64,000 bases of DNA, from assembly GCA_021613375.1 (NCBI GenBank), contig CM038706.1:27345866-27409865 (forward strand), read 5' to 3'. The translations under genes and the position numbers were made by a program. The DNA comes from Megaleporinus macrocephalus. Lineage: Eukaryota > Chordata > Actinopteri > Characiformes > Anostomidae. The notes under the pieces were generated by a model, which had not been told where the DNA came from, searched no databases, and saw only the letters and a program-made list of their open reading frames with translations. The number at the start of each line of letters is the position of its first letter. Within the stretch, counting starts at the first letter, position 1. Of the stretch, positions 1 through 14,393 are shown one piece after another.

Positions 1-1141
<1,141 letters not shown>

Positions 1142-1829
1142 CTGAACAAAACCTTGTAAATGTGATAAATTCACTAAATTCTGAAATTGCGTTGAAATTT
1201 ATGTTGTTATGTTTTATTTCTTTATATCTATGTAAATAGAGAGTCTGACAATCTCTTCGCCCGCCCCTGCTGGAAAACTAGGATGCTGTTGACTTGCTGT
1301 GGAAAAATGTTACTCTGTGTTCAGCTGCTAGCGAGCAATGAGGAGTTAAAGGCCTGCTGTGAAAACAAAAGATGGCCTTTCCACAAAAACAGCCATGTTT
1401 TCTACATGAGATGAAGGTTTCACATAAAGTACAGCTGCAGCTGCTGTGTTCGAATAAAATCTCTTTCCATCTATTCAACCCTAGAATAAATGATTGAAGG
1501 AATAAATGAAAGTATGTGTCAGAATTACTAGCAGCCCTGAATTGAATACTTTGTACACCCTCCCTTTGCTAAGATAACAGCACTGAGTTTTCTGATATAG
1601 TCTCACAGTGCCGGTTATGGTAGGAGAACACATTTAAAGAGGTCTGAAACCCGCTCCGGATCCTTACTCAAACTGACAGCTTGAGTAAAGCTCTGAGTCT
1701 GTGAATGTAACTATAAGGTTTCAGGTGCAGAGAGAAGCACTGAAGCTGCAGCATAATCAAGTCTTTTCTAATCTTCTCTTATGTCTAATCACCACAGAGC
1801 TGACAAAAGCTTCAAATCATTTCTGCTTC

Positions 1830-1832
<3 letters not shown>

Positions 1833-1897
<65 letters not shown>
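1833..1897. repeat. (TA)n microsatellite
   Basis: About 65 bases of uninterrupted TA. Confidence 0.98.
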
Positions 1898-1902
<5 letters not shown>

Positions 1903-2397
1903 TGACAAAACACTCAGAGGACAGGTGTATTTTCAAAGAGTTGAGTAACAATTTAACGGAACCGTTAAAGCGCCATTTAGTAATACATCCTCACCACGCT
2001 AACAATTAACTAAATGATGAATAGCCCGGAAGATGAAAACGAAAGGAATGTAGTGTTTTCTCTGCTCTCCAATGTGACACGCTTAAATTTTTTGATTATT
2101 TCCCTGATGCAGGCATTCCGACAGCCGGCCCTGCTGCTTTTAAAATGCTTTTTAATCCGTCGGAAAATTACTCTCGAGCTAACGAGTTCTCCTCAAACCA
2201 ACTCCAGACATCATTAAGGGTCGGCTCTAGCCCGGGGCTGTGCATGAACCTTTTCTTCAAACTGTACACTTTATCCATAATTCAGCTATCTTCCTTAAAT
2301 TATTCAAGCAAATAGAGGAGGAAAATAATGGAGTTCACTGAATCTTACTTACACATAAAACAATTTTAATGGTGATTTGAATTTGCAAGGTTTCTTT

Positions 2398-2400
2398 TCT

Positions 2401-2430
<30 letters not shown>
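2398..2430. repeat. (TC)n microsatellite
   Basis: A run of TC about 30 bases long. Nearby, 2495-2520 has a short GCCT tetranucleotide repeat. Confidence 0.9.
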
Positions 2431-2431
<1 letters not shown>

Positions 2432-5400
2432 GTGAGTATGTGCTTGGTGGAAGAGGATAAGTAGCGTATGCCCTCTCCTGCCCTGACCCCAGCCTGCCTG
2501 CCTGCATGCCTGCCTGCCAGTACCCATAAACACGTTATCAAAGAGCCAGCGCAGTAAATAAATGATCAGTGAAACCAGAAGCCTAGCCCACCAGTGTGTG
2601 TGTTTGGGGCGGGTGGGGGTGAAAACAAGGGAGTGAGTGTGTGAGAGAGAGATTAAGTTCTTAAGTGCAGCGTTAATTATTATGTCAAAGCCGGACACTT
2701 AAAATGTTGCCTCGTTAAATTCGTATTCATATTTGCAACTGATGCCGCGCTCATCGTTAATATTCTTCAGCCATGTGCCGGTTTAGAACATGTTAGAAAT
2801 ACTGATTAATGATATCTCTCAGGACTGGCCCTTATTAAGAGCCCTTAAAAGACGTTTTAATTATAAATAATTATATACCTGCACTTTTGCATCAATGTTG
2901 TTTACATACATTAAACTCTTTCATTAAAAAAGTGATTACTGAGTGAGGTTTTTCTGATATGGGCTCTTGTAAATGATACAGAGAGGGAACTTCTGTATCA
3001 TTTACAACCATGTTGTAAATGTTAATCAGAAACAAATCAGATTATAAGTGCAAAATATAACTAAAAATAATGGACGTTCTCTGATGTTGGGTTTCACACT
3101 ATAGCCTACACACCGTGATGCTTTTGATACTTTGTTTATTGTATGTAAATAATTTATTGGCAGCCTGATTTTGTTCATTGTATTTTTCTTGATTATCTTA
3201 TAGTTTCGAGTTTAAATAAACTGTGTCTTAAATTTCGGCTTTTGTCTCGGCTGGGAAATCATTCCATCTAACGCTATATGAAATATAACCCATAGTTCGG
3301 AAGGAGATCTGCGATAATAAAAGGAGTTGCTTCTGCAGAAAAGTAAGCACACCCTTCCGCTGCGACATATATGGTGCTTTCTGACAATAGCTCATGTCGT
3401 GTTAGCGTGGAGGAGAGCCTGCGGTTGTGGCAGGCTGGAAGGTGGCTGCAGACAGTGTGAGTAATATTTCTCAGTAGGACAGAGACAGCCCGTATCTGGC
3501 TGAGGCAGCGTCTAACTAATGGCCATCTGTGTGCGGCAATAATGAAAAATCTCGCTCATGTCTGGCCACGCCAGCTCGTTAAGGGGCCTCAGCGCTGAGC
3601 AAAATAAAACAGATGATGGGCTCCGACGTGTGAGAGCCATCCCACTAATCTCTCCCCAAAGGATGCGCTGCAGCTCATCCGGAGAAGCAGAAAAACCCAA
3701 CTCCTTCGAATTATTCGCCGTGATTTATACAAGGCCTCCAACTCATGCACTGCCTGTTAAATGTTTGAGGAAACCTAGCACACATACTTTGTTAGGTTTA
3801 AATTCAAGTTTAGTCCAAAGAAAACTATATTACCTATAAGACAGTATTTGTGAAAGTACTACCTAATCACCTAATAACCAAACCCCACACATTGTATCCT
3901 CATGTTGTGATGTAAGCTCCAATCAGCACCTCGGGTTTTAATTGTTTTACGTCTTATGATTCGGTCCTAGTATAAAATGTGCTTCTTTTTTGTTTTTGGT
4001 AAACTTATGAATAATTTCTGCTCTGATTGGTTGGTTTACAGGGAAAAATGACAACAGTAACACAAATGCAACATGTCGAAATAAACACAGACAACAAAAT
4101 AAAATGAACCTCAGGGTAAATATGCTCGGCCCTCATACTATTTAGTCATTTATTTAGTTTGCTAGATGCTAACGCTACTTACTTTTGATCTCAACATCAA
4201 CACAAAGTAAACTAACGTTGTTACTCACTGTGAAGCTTTCAGTTAAAGATGATCTCCTTAAAATAAGAAACAATGATAAAATCACACAGCAGTTAGAAGT
4301 CTCTCTTTATGTGCACACTACAAGTAATCAGATCCAAAAGGATGTACATGCGTAGTGTACCACAGCCCAATCAGAGCGAGACAACCAGCTGTAAGTTACC
4401 TGAGCTTCTGTTGCTTCTATTGCTTTAAAATGATGACAGACTCTTAAAGTCTTTTAAAGTAAAGCATAAAATTCATTTCCGGCTCCCGCCATGTTGAACA
4501 TTGTAAACCTCCATTAGGGTGTAAATGCACACTTGCAGATTATACCAGACTTTTCTAATCGGGATTATAATCAGACTAAAATATTTCAAAATGAATGTCA
4601 ACAATACAGCATGTTAAAAAATTTCCATCACTAGCTCATAACATTCCTGTTCTGAAAATGCACAACAGAAACGTACTGTAGTGTCCCACTAGTGGCTAGC
4701 ATGAAGCCAGCTGCAGGTAAGAGAGACTTAAAAGCATGTATATAGCTGTTGTAGGCTTCAGTGATGTGTATATATGTTTAGGGTGCTATTCTGTGCTGGG
4801 CTTTGGAGAAGTTTTAATGTTGGTGTTCAGCTGTACCATGGAATGTGTGGCTGTCACTGACCTGACTGCTATCTTGATCATTCAGAGAGTCGAGTGCTGA
4901 GAGCTTTCATCTTAAGTACTATGCTTCTTGCATCTTCTTATCCTTGGCCAACGCCACAATACATTATTTCCAGTTTACTGTATTTGTGGCCAGTTCTGGG
5001 TTTCCATTAACTGCCCGGTTCTGTATTGGTCTTCAGTACGTATGGAATGCTCATTTAAAAATGCCGTCTTGCCTGTCTCTCGCTCCGCTGCCTCTGCTGT
5101 GTTTGTCATGCTCTGAGCCCTATTGTAATGTCTCACACATGATTCCAGCTGCAGAGGAGCTGTCCGTCCCGCAGGCTGAGGGCGAATCAGAGCGCTCTCA
5201 CCCCTTCAGTCCCACTGCATGGGTGAGGGGGCTGGATGGGGTGGGGGGTTTGAGCGTTAAAGCTAAGCGCAGCCCCTGAACGCCGTGACTAATTTGACAC
5301 ATATCTCGGAGCCTCCTCTCTGACTGTCTGCCACCATCAACACTTTCTGACTCGCCCGCCTGCCACGGACACGGTCCCTCTGAGGCCTGCAGCCTCTCTC

Positions 5401-5829
5401 TCCTAATGGACGAGCAAGTCTCGAGCCATGCCCCAGTCACTTGCCTTTATTGTGGCAGAGCAGAGATTCATTTGAATGCAACGAGTTGGTGTGGTTGAAG
5501 AAAACTGAATCTCTCTTTCTTCTCTTTCTATCTTCAACTACTTTCCTTTCTCTGAAATATTTTTCCCTTGGTGGTCCCTGTTTTTCTGCTTACGCAAACA
5601 GATGCAGAAGTTGGTAGGCTGTTCTTGTCTTTCAGAGGTATTTGACTTCTATATTTCTGAAGCTGCCATGCCGGCTACCTCTTCCGTGCCCTGCATTGTG
5701 CCTCATTAAAAAAAGCCAGGTCTTTAAACTTGAGAGTGAATGTTCAGAGCTAACATGCTTTAGACAGCATGGGTTGGGGCATGCATAAATGCATTAATTT
5801 CCACAAAAACAAACCTTAAAAGCATGTTG

Positions 5830-6335
5830 TTTTTGCAATTTAGTTTCCATACATCCCAGTTTTTGACATGCCTTTTGACATCCCCTTTACATTGTGTGTA
5901 AATGTTGTGATTAATAGACCAAAAGAAATGGCCCAAAATAATCTGGAAAAACATTTGGTTGCATATACCTTCATTAATTATCTACTATGCTCTACTATTT
6001 CAATCTTCCTAATTGCTTTTTTGGGTAAAATTTACATGCTTCAATATTCCCCAAACACAATACTTTTCTCATTGTGTACATCTTTATTTACCTGCTGTCT
6101 AAAACGCTTTAAGCCCCTCCTCCCAGTAAGTCCAGTGTCCTCTAATTGGTCAGCTCACTCACTTTTTTTTGAGAGGTCAAACTCGAGAGCAACATTCTGC
6201 TACAAGTTCTTCTTCATACTGCTATGGCTGTTCTTTCAATGCAGTCAGTTCATAGTTTGAGCGAGAGTCTGATCCTGAAAGTCAAGTAGAACAAGTTGGC
6301 AGATCCATTTTCACAAGCTACACTGGAGCAGGGCA
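5830..6335. repeat. Dispersed repeat, copy 1
   Basis: The stretch holds blocks such as AGACCAAAAGAAATGGCCCA and TGATCCTGAAAGTCAAGTAG, then AACAAGTTGG. The second block recurs at about 59880-59915 in meis1 intron 7 with few changes. A 130-codon open frame across it is hydrophobic and codon-random and is not accepted as a gene. The class is unknown. Confidence 0.5.
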
Positions 6336-9300
6336 TTTCCAGGTGGTAACATTTGTTGACATTTTGCTAGTTTGCTTTTAATCTCAAATATTATTATGGC
6401 ATTGGATGTGACATTCATTTTCCATGAGGAAGTGTCCCCACACCATCAAATCTTTCTTCATTCTACAAAGACATGGTTCTCAAAAGAGCTATTATATAAA
6501 CACAGTTATATGCACATTGTACACACCTAACATGAGTGAAGCTATGGTAGAATCGTTTTGATAGATGATATGTATTAGTGTAAAAACCTTTTAAAGCTGC
6601 AAGTTTTTACCAATTTAAGAGCTCCTCCTACATAATTTTCTGTTATGTGGTGGTGCTTTAAACTTACTTGAACATCTCATTTCCCAAAGTGGTTTGAGCA
6701 GCCCTGGTCAAATAACAAGTTTAGTTTATTTTCTGAGTTAAAATAAGTTCTTATATCCTCTACAGAGAACATACTTACATCTAACATCTTTCTGCAAATA
6801 TTAGTGTACAATTTCAATATATTTGATGAGTTTTGCATATTGGAAGAAATAAAATGCAAAATCTAAAAATGTGCTACAATGTTTTTTTCCCTGATATGAT
6901 GGGAAAAATAAACAGTAATGGTTCATGAAAATATGCAGAAGTGGAAAATAGAAAATAGAACACAACCGGGCGCCTAAAACAGCCATCTGCATCTTTTAAA
7001 GCAAACTGCAGTGACTGTGATGAGTCATAGTCACCATCAAATGTGAAGTAAAACCATCCAGCTTAGCTATGAACTCCATCCTACCCCTTTCTCTGTATCC
7101 ATCCTCAATCCTAAAGAGATACACGGTGAAGACCAAATGAGAACCTTTACGACAAGATCATTACTCCACAGATCTGTAAAACATCACTGAAACACTGGAA
7201 GTTTCACATTATCCTTTAACGACAGAAAGTCAGATCATACCCTGCTGAAATCTTAATTCATCTAGTGCTGCTCAGGAGCAAAACTGGCCTTGTCTTCTTT
7301 AATGAGATGCTGTGTGAAATGTTAATTACACACCGGGCCAGGAGCGCGAGTCGCTTCCTCCAACGATCCCATTTTTATTCTTGTAATAACAATTACTCCA
7401 GCGAAAAGTGGGTTAGGGAGTAATGACACCCCACAGAGAGCTTCCTCTAACTTACACAACTGAAACAAAGAAAACCCAACTGGAACATGCCTACAACACC
7501 TAACCTAACCTATTGGGAATTTGTTAAGACTAATGTTTATTCATTATAAACTGTATTAGTATATAGTTAGTGGTATGTGAGACTCACTAATAATCACATT
7601 ATTCATCTTAATAATGCTGAATAACCAATTTGTTATGCAAATTATAAAAGTATGAATTAGCAATTAAACTCACATCATATGAATGTGAAGTGGGCAGCAT
7701 TGGTTCTCATAGGCTCAGTGCACAGTCAAGTAATGTTTGGAGTTTATTACACTAGAGCTATTACGAGTTAAATAAGTTGCTAATAATGCATTTTTACTAC
7801 TGAAATTTACATATAAGGCCTATTAACATTGTTAATTTGGACTTTACTAAGCAAATAACATGACCATAATAAACTCACAGTAAAATGATGCCAAACACAT
7901 TATTGGCATATTGTAAAATAACTATACACATGTTTTATGCTTTACATGTATTTTCTGTTTCTTTCAGTATTTTAACTTCAATTCACAGAAAATGTAACAT
8001 ATTTTGTATTATTTTAAATTATGTGGTAAAGCATATGCTGCTGTAAGTCACCCTGAAAACCCGCCAAAAATTACATAAAAATCAAAGGCATTGGGTTGGA
8101 TTTCATAGGACTTTCTCAGACTTACGTCATATGTCTTTACATATTAACATCACACGCACAGGCTCAAAATAAGGTCCCAATCGTTGTACTGATGGAGACA
8201 TTATAACAATAGTAGACAATTCACTCATATCCTCAGAAGACATGCCCTTCACAACATGCTTGGAATCGTTAGACTTATCCCCTTGGGGAAGGAGTCCAAA
8301 GTCCAATGCATATTGGAAAATGTTCTTCCACACATTGTATGCAATTGCATATTTCCACCAGTGAGGTCCCCAAATCTTGCATAGAGCAGCTTTAAGTTTG
8401 GTCACTGTTTGGTCACTTAAAACTTATCTTAAGCTTTTTCCTTTTTTATACAACTCACAAGTAATGGAAGCCTTTGGACATCATTTAGCATCATGCAAAC
8501 TGCATACCTACACTGTATGCCTGCTATTCTCGATACGAATAAAAGTATCAACTGCATCCAAACTTTAATCACTTTAACACTTGTGAAGTTTTGCACACGA
8601 CACTTTAAACTGTCACTTTCCTAAACATTTTTTCCTCCTCCCTTCCATATGAATATTAATAAACGACAGTAGGATAATCAGAGAGTAGAAAGGGCTTCCT
8701 GGAGACAGCAGCGCAGATCTATTTTTCTTTTCTTTAAACACGTCAAGGCACTCCGCGTGTGTATTTATAACAGACGTGGATTGACAGGTAATTAAGAGCA
8801 TTTCTGCAGTTTGGATATGTCTAAATGCAGAGCTGTGCCATGAATCCGGCTCCTATGTGTGCAGCACCGGGCCCCGCACGCTGCCTCTGTTATGAATAAC
8901 AGTAATTGTTTCGGCCGCTCGCGCACTTTGTGCTGCTGCCAGCTGGCACCTGCTCTCCCCCCGCGCGCGCATGTCACATGACACTACAGCTGTGTCCACA
9001 TGTTCCCCCGGTCAGCCACATCGGCCCGGATAATGCTCGCTTTTGATCAGCCCCTCTGACTTTTTCCAAATGATCTCATCATATTACCGCAGATTGCTAC
9101 CTATTACCGAGCGATACTTATTTAGTAATTTAGCTGCGAAAATTGCCCGGCTCTGAGGCTAATTTTCAGCGGTGACATTTTGCCCACTGTGCTGCTGAAT
9201 GGACAGCGGATGAGCGGCAGAGTAATTAATACTAAATGAAGCCCTTGCATAGTTTTTCGTCACGTGTATGCATGTGCACCCTGGATTCTGAAGCCGTCCC

Positions 9301-9719
9301 CTGAGAGACGCTGTTTTGTTTGTGTCTCATTGTGTCTCATTGACCCAGATGCTCTTCAACCTTCAAACAGGAGAGGACACAGCGGTGAGTTTAGCAAACA
9401 CATGAGGAGCAGAGCACAGTGTGCTGCTTTACAGAAAATGAGGTAATTGGTATGTCTCGTGTGGCTCAGGCACACAGACCATCCCCTTATACATACGCTA
9501 AACAAGCCTTCAGTCACACACACAAATTTATTGCACTGGCTGGTGGTTTGCAGAACACAGGGCATTGTTTAGTTAAAAAAAGATGAGTGATCATCTACAG
9601 ACCACCCTTTATTTTTACTTTCCAGTGAATACAGCCATTATTCAAATAAAGGTCTTTATTTTTGACAAAAAACACTGTAATTACAAAAGCATTCATCTTT
9701 GAGGAGAAGATCAAGCCCC
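6336..9719. other. Upstream non-coding DNA
   Basis: No gene is seen. The part from 8040 to 8400 contains a minus-strand open frame of 92 codons with no known domain, probably a dispersed repeat. The part from 8700 to 9250 is unrepetitive, with a TGGATTGACAG motif at 8777 that resembles a PBX-MEIS composite site, and may be a regulatory element. Confidence 0.5.
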
Positions 9720-9965
9720 TCTCTTGCTTCAGATCAAAAGATGTCCATCCTTCCACTGTGAGAAGACAACTTAACGCTATGGGTCTGAAAGGTGTGTAAC
9801 TGTCAAGAAGCAATCAGTGAGAAAAGGAAAAACTACTTTTAAAAAACTACTTTCAAAAAACTACTTTAGAGAATCAAACAAAGAAGTTACTGGTGTTTTC
9901 AGAACAATGGACTGGCCATCCCAGAGTCTATGCCTCAATATCATTGAATGAGGCTAAAAACTAGC
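9720..9965 (+). pseudogene. Tc1-like transposase relic
   Basis: Near 9733-9800 the frame reads SKDVHPSTVRRQLNAMG, matching the second helix-turn-helix of Tc1 transposases. After about 100 degraded bases, 9907-9950 reads TMDWPSQSLCLNIIE, a decayed version of the WPxxSPDLNPIE motif around the last catalytic Glu. Stops and deletions separate the pieces. Most of the catalytic domain is lost. Confidence 0.6.
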
Positions 9966-12900
9966 AGTAAGCAGCAGTGAAGCACAACTGCATCTTTTCA
10001 CTGCTGTTAACTACTGCCAACACAACTTTGATGAGTGGAGAGGGAGGAACACGGGTGATTGTGGCGTTGCCGAATATGGCACTCTCGATCTCGCTATGAT
10101 AGGGCCAGTCATTGGAAAATCCCAGTTCCTCCAGATTCTAAGACTGAACTTTGGAGGTGTGGTAAAACATCCCTAAAGATTTCTTATGCCAAAGGAAGAA
10201 ACTCTTTTCTCAGCTGCCTGAAATGCATTGTTGGAATTACAGCTCTTTGCTGTGTTACAAGGTGATGTCATCTCATTATATACTCCTTATTGCATGCCTA
10301 CCAGCATTTGACACACCCTCACACAACACATAAAGAGTTGAAGAAGCAAAAACGTATTGCTCAGGGTCGGACTCTGGCTTCAGCAGAACCGACACCAATG
10401 TAAGAAAAGCCACAGCTGTGTGGGGACGGAACTCGTAGCAGTTGACCAGTCACAACAGAATGGGTGAGCTGACCAGAGCACACTTAATGACACAAGAGTT
10501 CAGACAGAACGTTTCAGACAGAGGGTGAAAAGAGACGTGCAGTATGAGAGGGAAATTGAAGCATGTTTAAATATATACTAGTAGCCCCCCAAAATAAAAC
10601 TATGAACTGAAAAGTAGCATACTAGGTCCCATTTAAGTGAAGGCTCCTTTATTGAATACAGAAGCAGGGAAGAAACACCAGAGCTGGCTAAAACCGTCAG
10701 GAAGCAGGCATGTCAGCTCTAGCATAACGCTCACTTACGCTGCATTTACACTGCTCCATCGCGTCGACGCGCTGCGATGTATCCCATTCATTTTCAATGG
10801 GAAGTGTTGGTTGCGTTAGACGCAGCCGCGCGGTGCATCATGGGTGCGGCGTGTCGAGTTCGGGGGGTACGATGCGACGAAAAGTTTAACCGAGATTAAC
10901 TTTATGCAAATAAATCCGGCAAACGCAATGCGTCTATCCAATGAGAGGAGGGCGGGTGGTCTCGCGATGAGTGTCCTCAACGTATGAAATATTAGTTCCA
11001 TATTCAGAACTAAATTAAAACACCCTCTTTTATATTTACATCTGATTCAAAAATATAAAATGATATAAATATGGTATGAAAAAGTTGAACACGAGCATTA
11101 ATCACCGCTGCCCCGTCACCCCTGGAAACGCACATACCAGATTCCATTGGACGACACAGGGAACACCCTTGTTACACCCTCATGCGGCCAGCTGAAGGGG
11201 GGGGTCCGTTGACGGGACGGAGCTGTGTAAATGCAGCGTTAGTAAAATACCACTGCCCTGAAACCCACCACTAAACATCACAATAAGCGCATGTGTAAAT
11301 TCTTATTTAAACTTCAACAACTTATTTATAACAAAAGTCTCTTCCATTCCAAACAGCACTTCCCAAGCTCCTCTGCATCGTCACACCTCCAATGGAACTG
11401 CAAGCCAGTAGTTACTACAATAAGTTTTTTTAAACAAACGTGTGCTTAATGGTCATTTTTCACTGGAGATTAAATAAATAAAGGGTGGTCTTTGCCTTTT
11501 TGCATAGTCAGAGACAAGTCTTGGCCCACTTTCCTGGCATTTCATGACACAGCTGCCTGAAGCGAGTGAGAGAGAGAGGGAGAGAGACCCAGCCTAGCAT
11601 CAGACCCATTCTCTCTGACATGAGGTAGCACTTTTTCCCCTCGCCAAAGTCAATTACACCGCTGAATGAACGATCTGAAAGCATGATTGATGTCGTTGTA
11701 TGACTTGCACCATTCTCCCTCTTGTTTTCATTTCCCTGTTTAAGACCAAAGCGAGTAGGTTTCGATGACTAGATTCTGCAGACAATGAACCCTGCCAAGG
11801 CAAAGAAGACCTCATTCCCAACCCCCGCTCACCTTTTTCTGAGAGGTGTTTATCCTCCGATAGGGCCCAAAAAAAGCGAGAGTGCAAACAGAGCAACGCT
11901 TAAGGAGTTATGAACTGATCTGCATTATGGACTAACTTCAGGATTTATGGAAGAGGAAGTCAGCAAGAGGTAGTAAAAATGAAATCATGACATTTAAATA
12001 TGCTGCCTATTAAACGTATGAAAACAGAAGCTCTGCCTGCCAGAAATAACTCAGCGTGGCCTGCTGTCCAAGTCCAAAATGTGCTCCATCGATTAGGCCG
12101 ATGGATATTTCGCCGTATATCTCTCAGGCTGGTGGAATTTTTTAGGGGTATGGTTATATATTCCAAATATTATCTATTATGAGAGATGAAAGCTATGAAA
12201 TATCCATCATGTAAAAAGTCCTGAAGATCAAAAACAAAAAAATAAGAGTAAAGAGAAACGGCGCTGCCGCGGTCACAAGCTGCTGCCACTGGACTGGGGG
12301 GAAAGGGAAAAGCAGGCAGAGATGCCATTATTAGATATAACTCCACATTAGTGAAAGAAAAGCAAGGGAATGATTGCTTAATGATGGCGGTCCTACAGGA
12401 CCCAGCTGCGGTTAGGGGCAGAAGGATTGGCCTTTGATGAGCTAAAGACAGACCATTTATTGGTCAGCGCTCGGCAGCAGAGGCCAGCCACCAAAACATA
12501 TATGCATAATGGAAAAATAATGGAATTTATAATAATTTGTTTAGCCGGGGAGGGAAACAGAGGGAATTAGAGCAGCTCAGCGCCACTGCCTGCAGACTAC
12601 ATGCACCTCTGCCATAACAAGATTAGAATTTAAACTATGGGGCGAGAGAGTCTTTTCTCTGCGGCTAGATGAAATATTAAAATAGGCCATGCCTCAGCAC
12701 TGGGTCTATCTCTCCTTTCTCACTCTCTCTCGCACTTTCTCTGTGACATATGCCTGCCAATCAAAGTGATTGACACAGAACATGACTGGATCAAAGCAGG
12801 CCACCTGAGCGGTTTGTTTTGCAATGTGCTGTGTTAATCTTATGGGCCATTAGGCCAATGCCGTCAGACTGGGTTCTTTTCTGGAACTGTCTTAAAAATG

Positions 12901-14393
12901 ATGCGTTCTGCAATAGAGCTGATGTCTTAGGCTGACTCAAAATATACAGCGTTGTAAGTGACTGGACACTGGCAGTTGACCTTTCCTTGTTCTGCCTATA
13001 GATGGGTTCTTTTGTAGCAACTGCTGCAAAGCTGGACAAGTATAAAGAAGCCTGACAATAATCACACTGAAACACCTCTTTCTGTAAACTGGACAGCATG
13101 CAGTGCTTGTTTAGAGTTACTACGTAGAAATTTAGGTTTAAAACACTGCGGTACTTTTTTATCTACACTCATTTTATCAGCTAGTAGGTGTTTCTAATAT
13201 AATGCTTGGTGAGTGTATGTTGTATGGAAATGAGTTGTAGTTTTTGTGATATATATTATGGGTAGTGAGAATTTATGTGTATGTTTCAAAGTTATATTTA
13301 ATTCATATGCACAAGTGTAGATTTTAGAATATTATTGGGAATAAAACCTATGAGTTAAAAACATTATACTCATACTAAAGTTATATTTAAATAATATTAA
13401 AATACATCTTATATGCCTACATATGCTTTTCTGTTCTTAGTGGGTACAAGGTCTGATTAAAAAGTCTCAACAGCCCAACATCATATTATTGGTGGGAGAT
13501 CACTGGGACATTAAAAAAGGCAGATTATCTCCACTATAGGTGACTTGCTAGCATTCATCTTCATGAGCAAAACTAATTTCCCATCAAACTATTAGAAACC
13601 ATTGTGCAAACATGTGTGCGTTCATTAACACACATACTTATCTGTTGTCTAAATTGCTTCAAAAACTTTAAACAATGAGATCATCAAATTTCATCAAACA
13701 TCTATTGCAGTCCTACATTTCACTAAGACTGTGCACTTAAAGGACAGATTGTCTTCCATGGTGTCGCCCTACACAAACATTTTTCACACTTTCGTTTGTC
13801 TTGTTTTTTCTTTATTGCGTAAGCAGTGCATAAGCACCAGTCGTCTTATCAGCTCATCTACTCGTATGTATATACATTTTGACTGCTATATACCATATAA
13901 ACACCTATTGGTGTTACCCTAGATAAAAAGCATAAAACAAAGTCAATACTCATAATTAAATGAATGTGTTTTGTCATGAATAATCCAGGGCGGGCTGCTT
14001 TGTCCGGGTGGGCTTCTCTGAGTGTGTGTGTTTCATGGGGAGAGGGGTTGAAAGGTTGTCAGTGCCTCCTCTCGCGCTTGGGGGCTGACAGTGAACATGT
14101 GTTTCCTCCCTGTGATCTGCATGGCTGTAGCCCGTGCGCTGTGTGCCTCACTGGAGGGCCAGTCACGAGGCATTTGAATCTAGAGAGCCCTGAATGATGC
14201 AGGAGGTGTGTTTGTGTGTGGCTGAGGCTGGAGCCCAGCAGTGCCTTTAGAACTTCTCTACCTCAGCTCCGTCATCTCTGTCTCTATGGAACTGCATGGG
14301 AAGACTTATTAGTGTACAATGTATCACATGTTTGAACACCTGCCTTTTTTTAGCTGGCTCATCCTGTGACCTCTATCCATTATTTTACAAGTG
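9966..14393. other. Upstream non-coding DNA around the Harbinger-like MITE
   Basis: No gene is seen outside the MITE. The part from 10050 to 10265 may be a fragment of another element. The part from 11950 to 12620 is unrepetitive and homeodomain-motif-rich, with TGATTGACAC at 12767 nearby. The part from 13100 to 13950 is AT-rich with nothing recognised. Confidence 0.5.
10738..11238. mobile_element. Harbinger-like MITE with TTA target duplication
   Basis: The left end CGCTGCATTTACACTGCTCC and the complement of the right end agree at 19 of 20 positions. TTA flanks both sides (10735-10737 and 11239-11241), as expected for PIF/Harbinger elements. It is 501 bp and notably CpG-rich inside, with CGCGTCGACGCG at about 10760. 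No transposase is present, so it is non-autonomous. Confidence 0.65.

Larger units (their letters stand above)
1142..5829. other. Upstream non-coding DNA
   Basis: No gene is seen. The part from 1540 to 1660 looks like an eroded DNA element. The part from 2690 to 2890 is unrepetitive and dense in ATTA/TAAT cores. The part from 3900 to 4760 is AT-rich without recognisable features. Confidence 0.5.

Noticed and set aside
5868..6260. 130-codon hydrophobic open frame
   Set aside because: It lies in a dispersed repeat with a second copy near 59.9 kb. The copy does not keep the frame.
8127..8405. 92-codon minus-strand open frame
   Set aside because: No domain is recognised and the sequence looks like a dispersed repeat; codon evidence is too weak for a gene.
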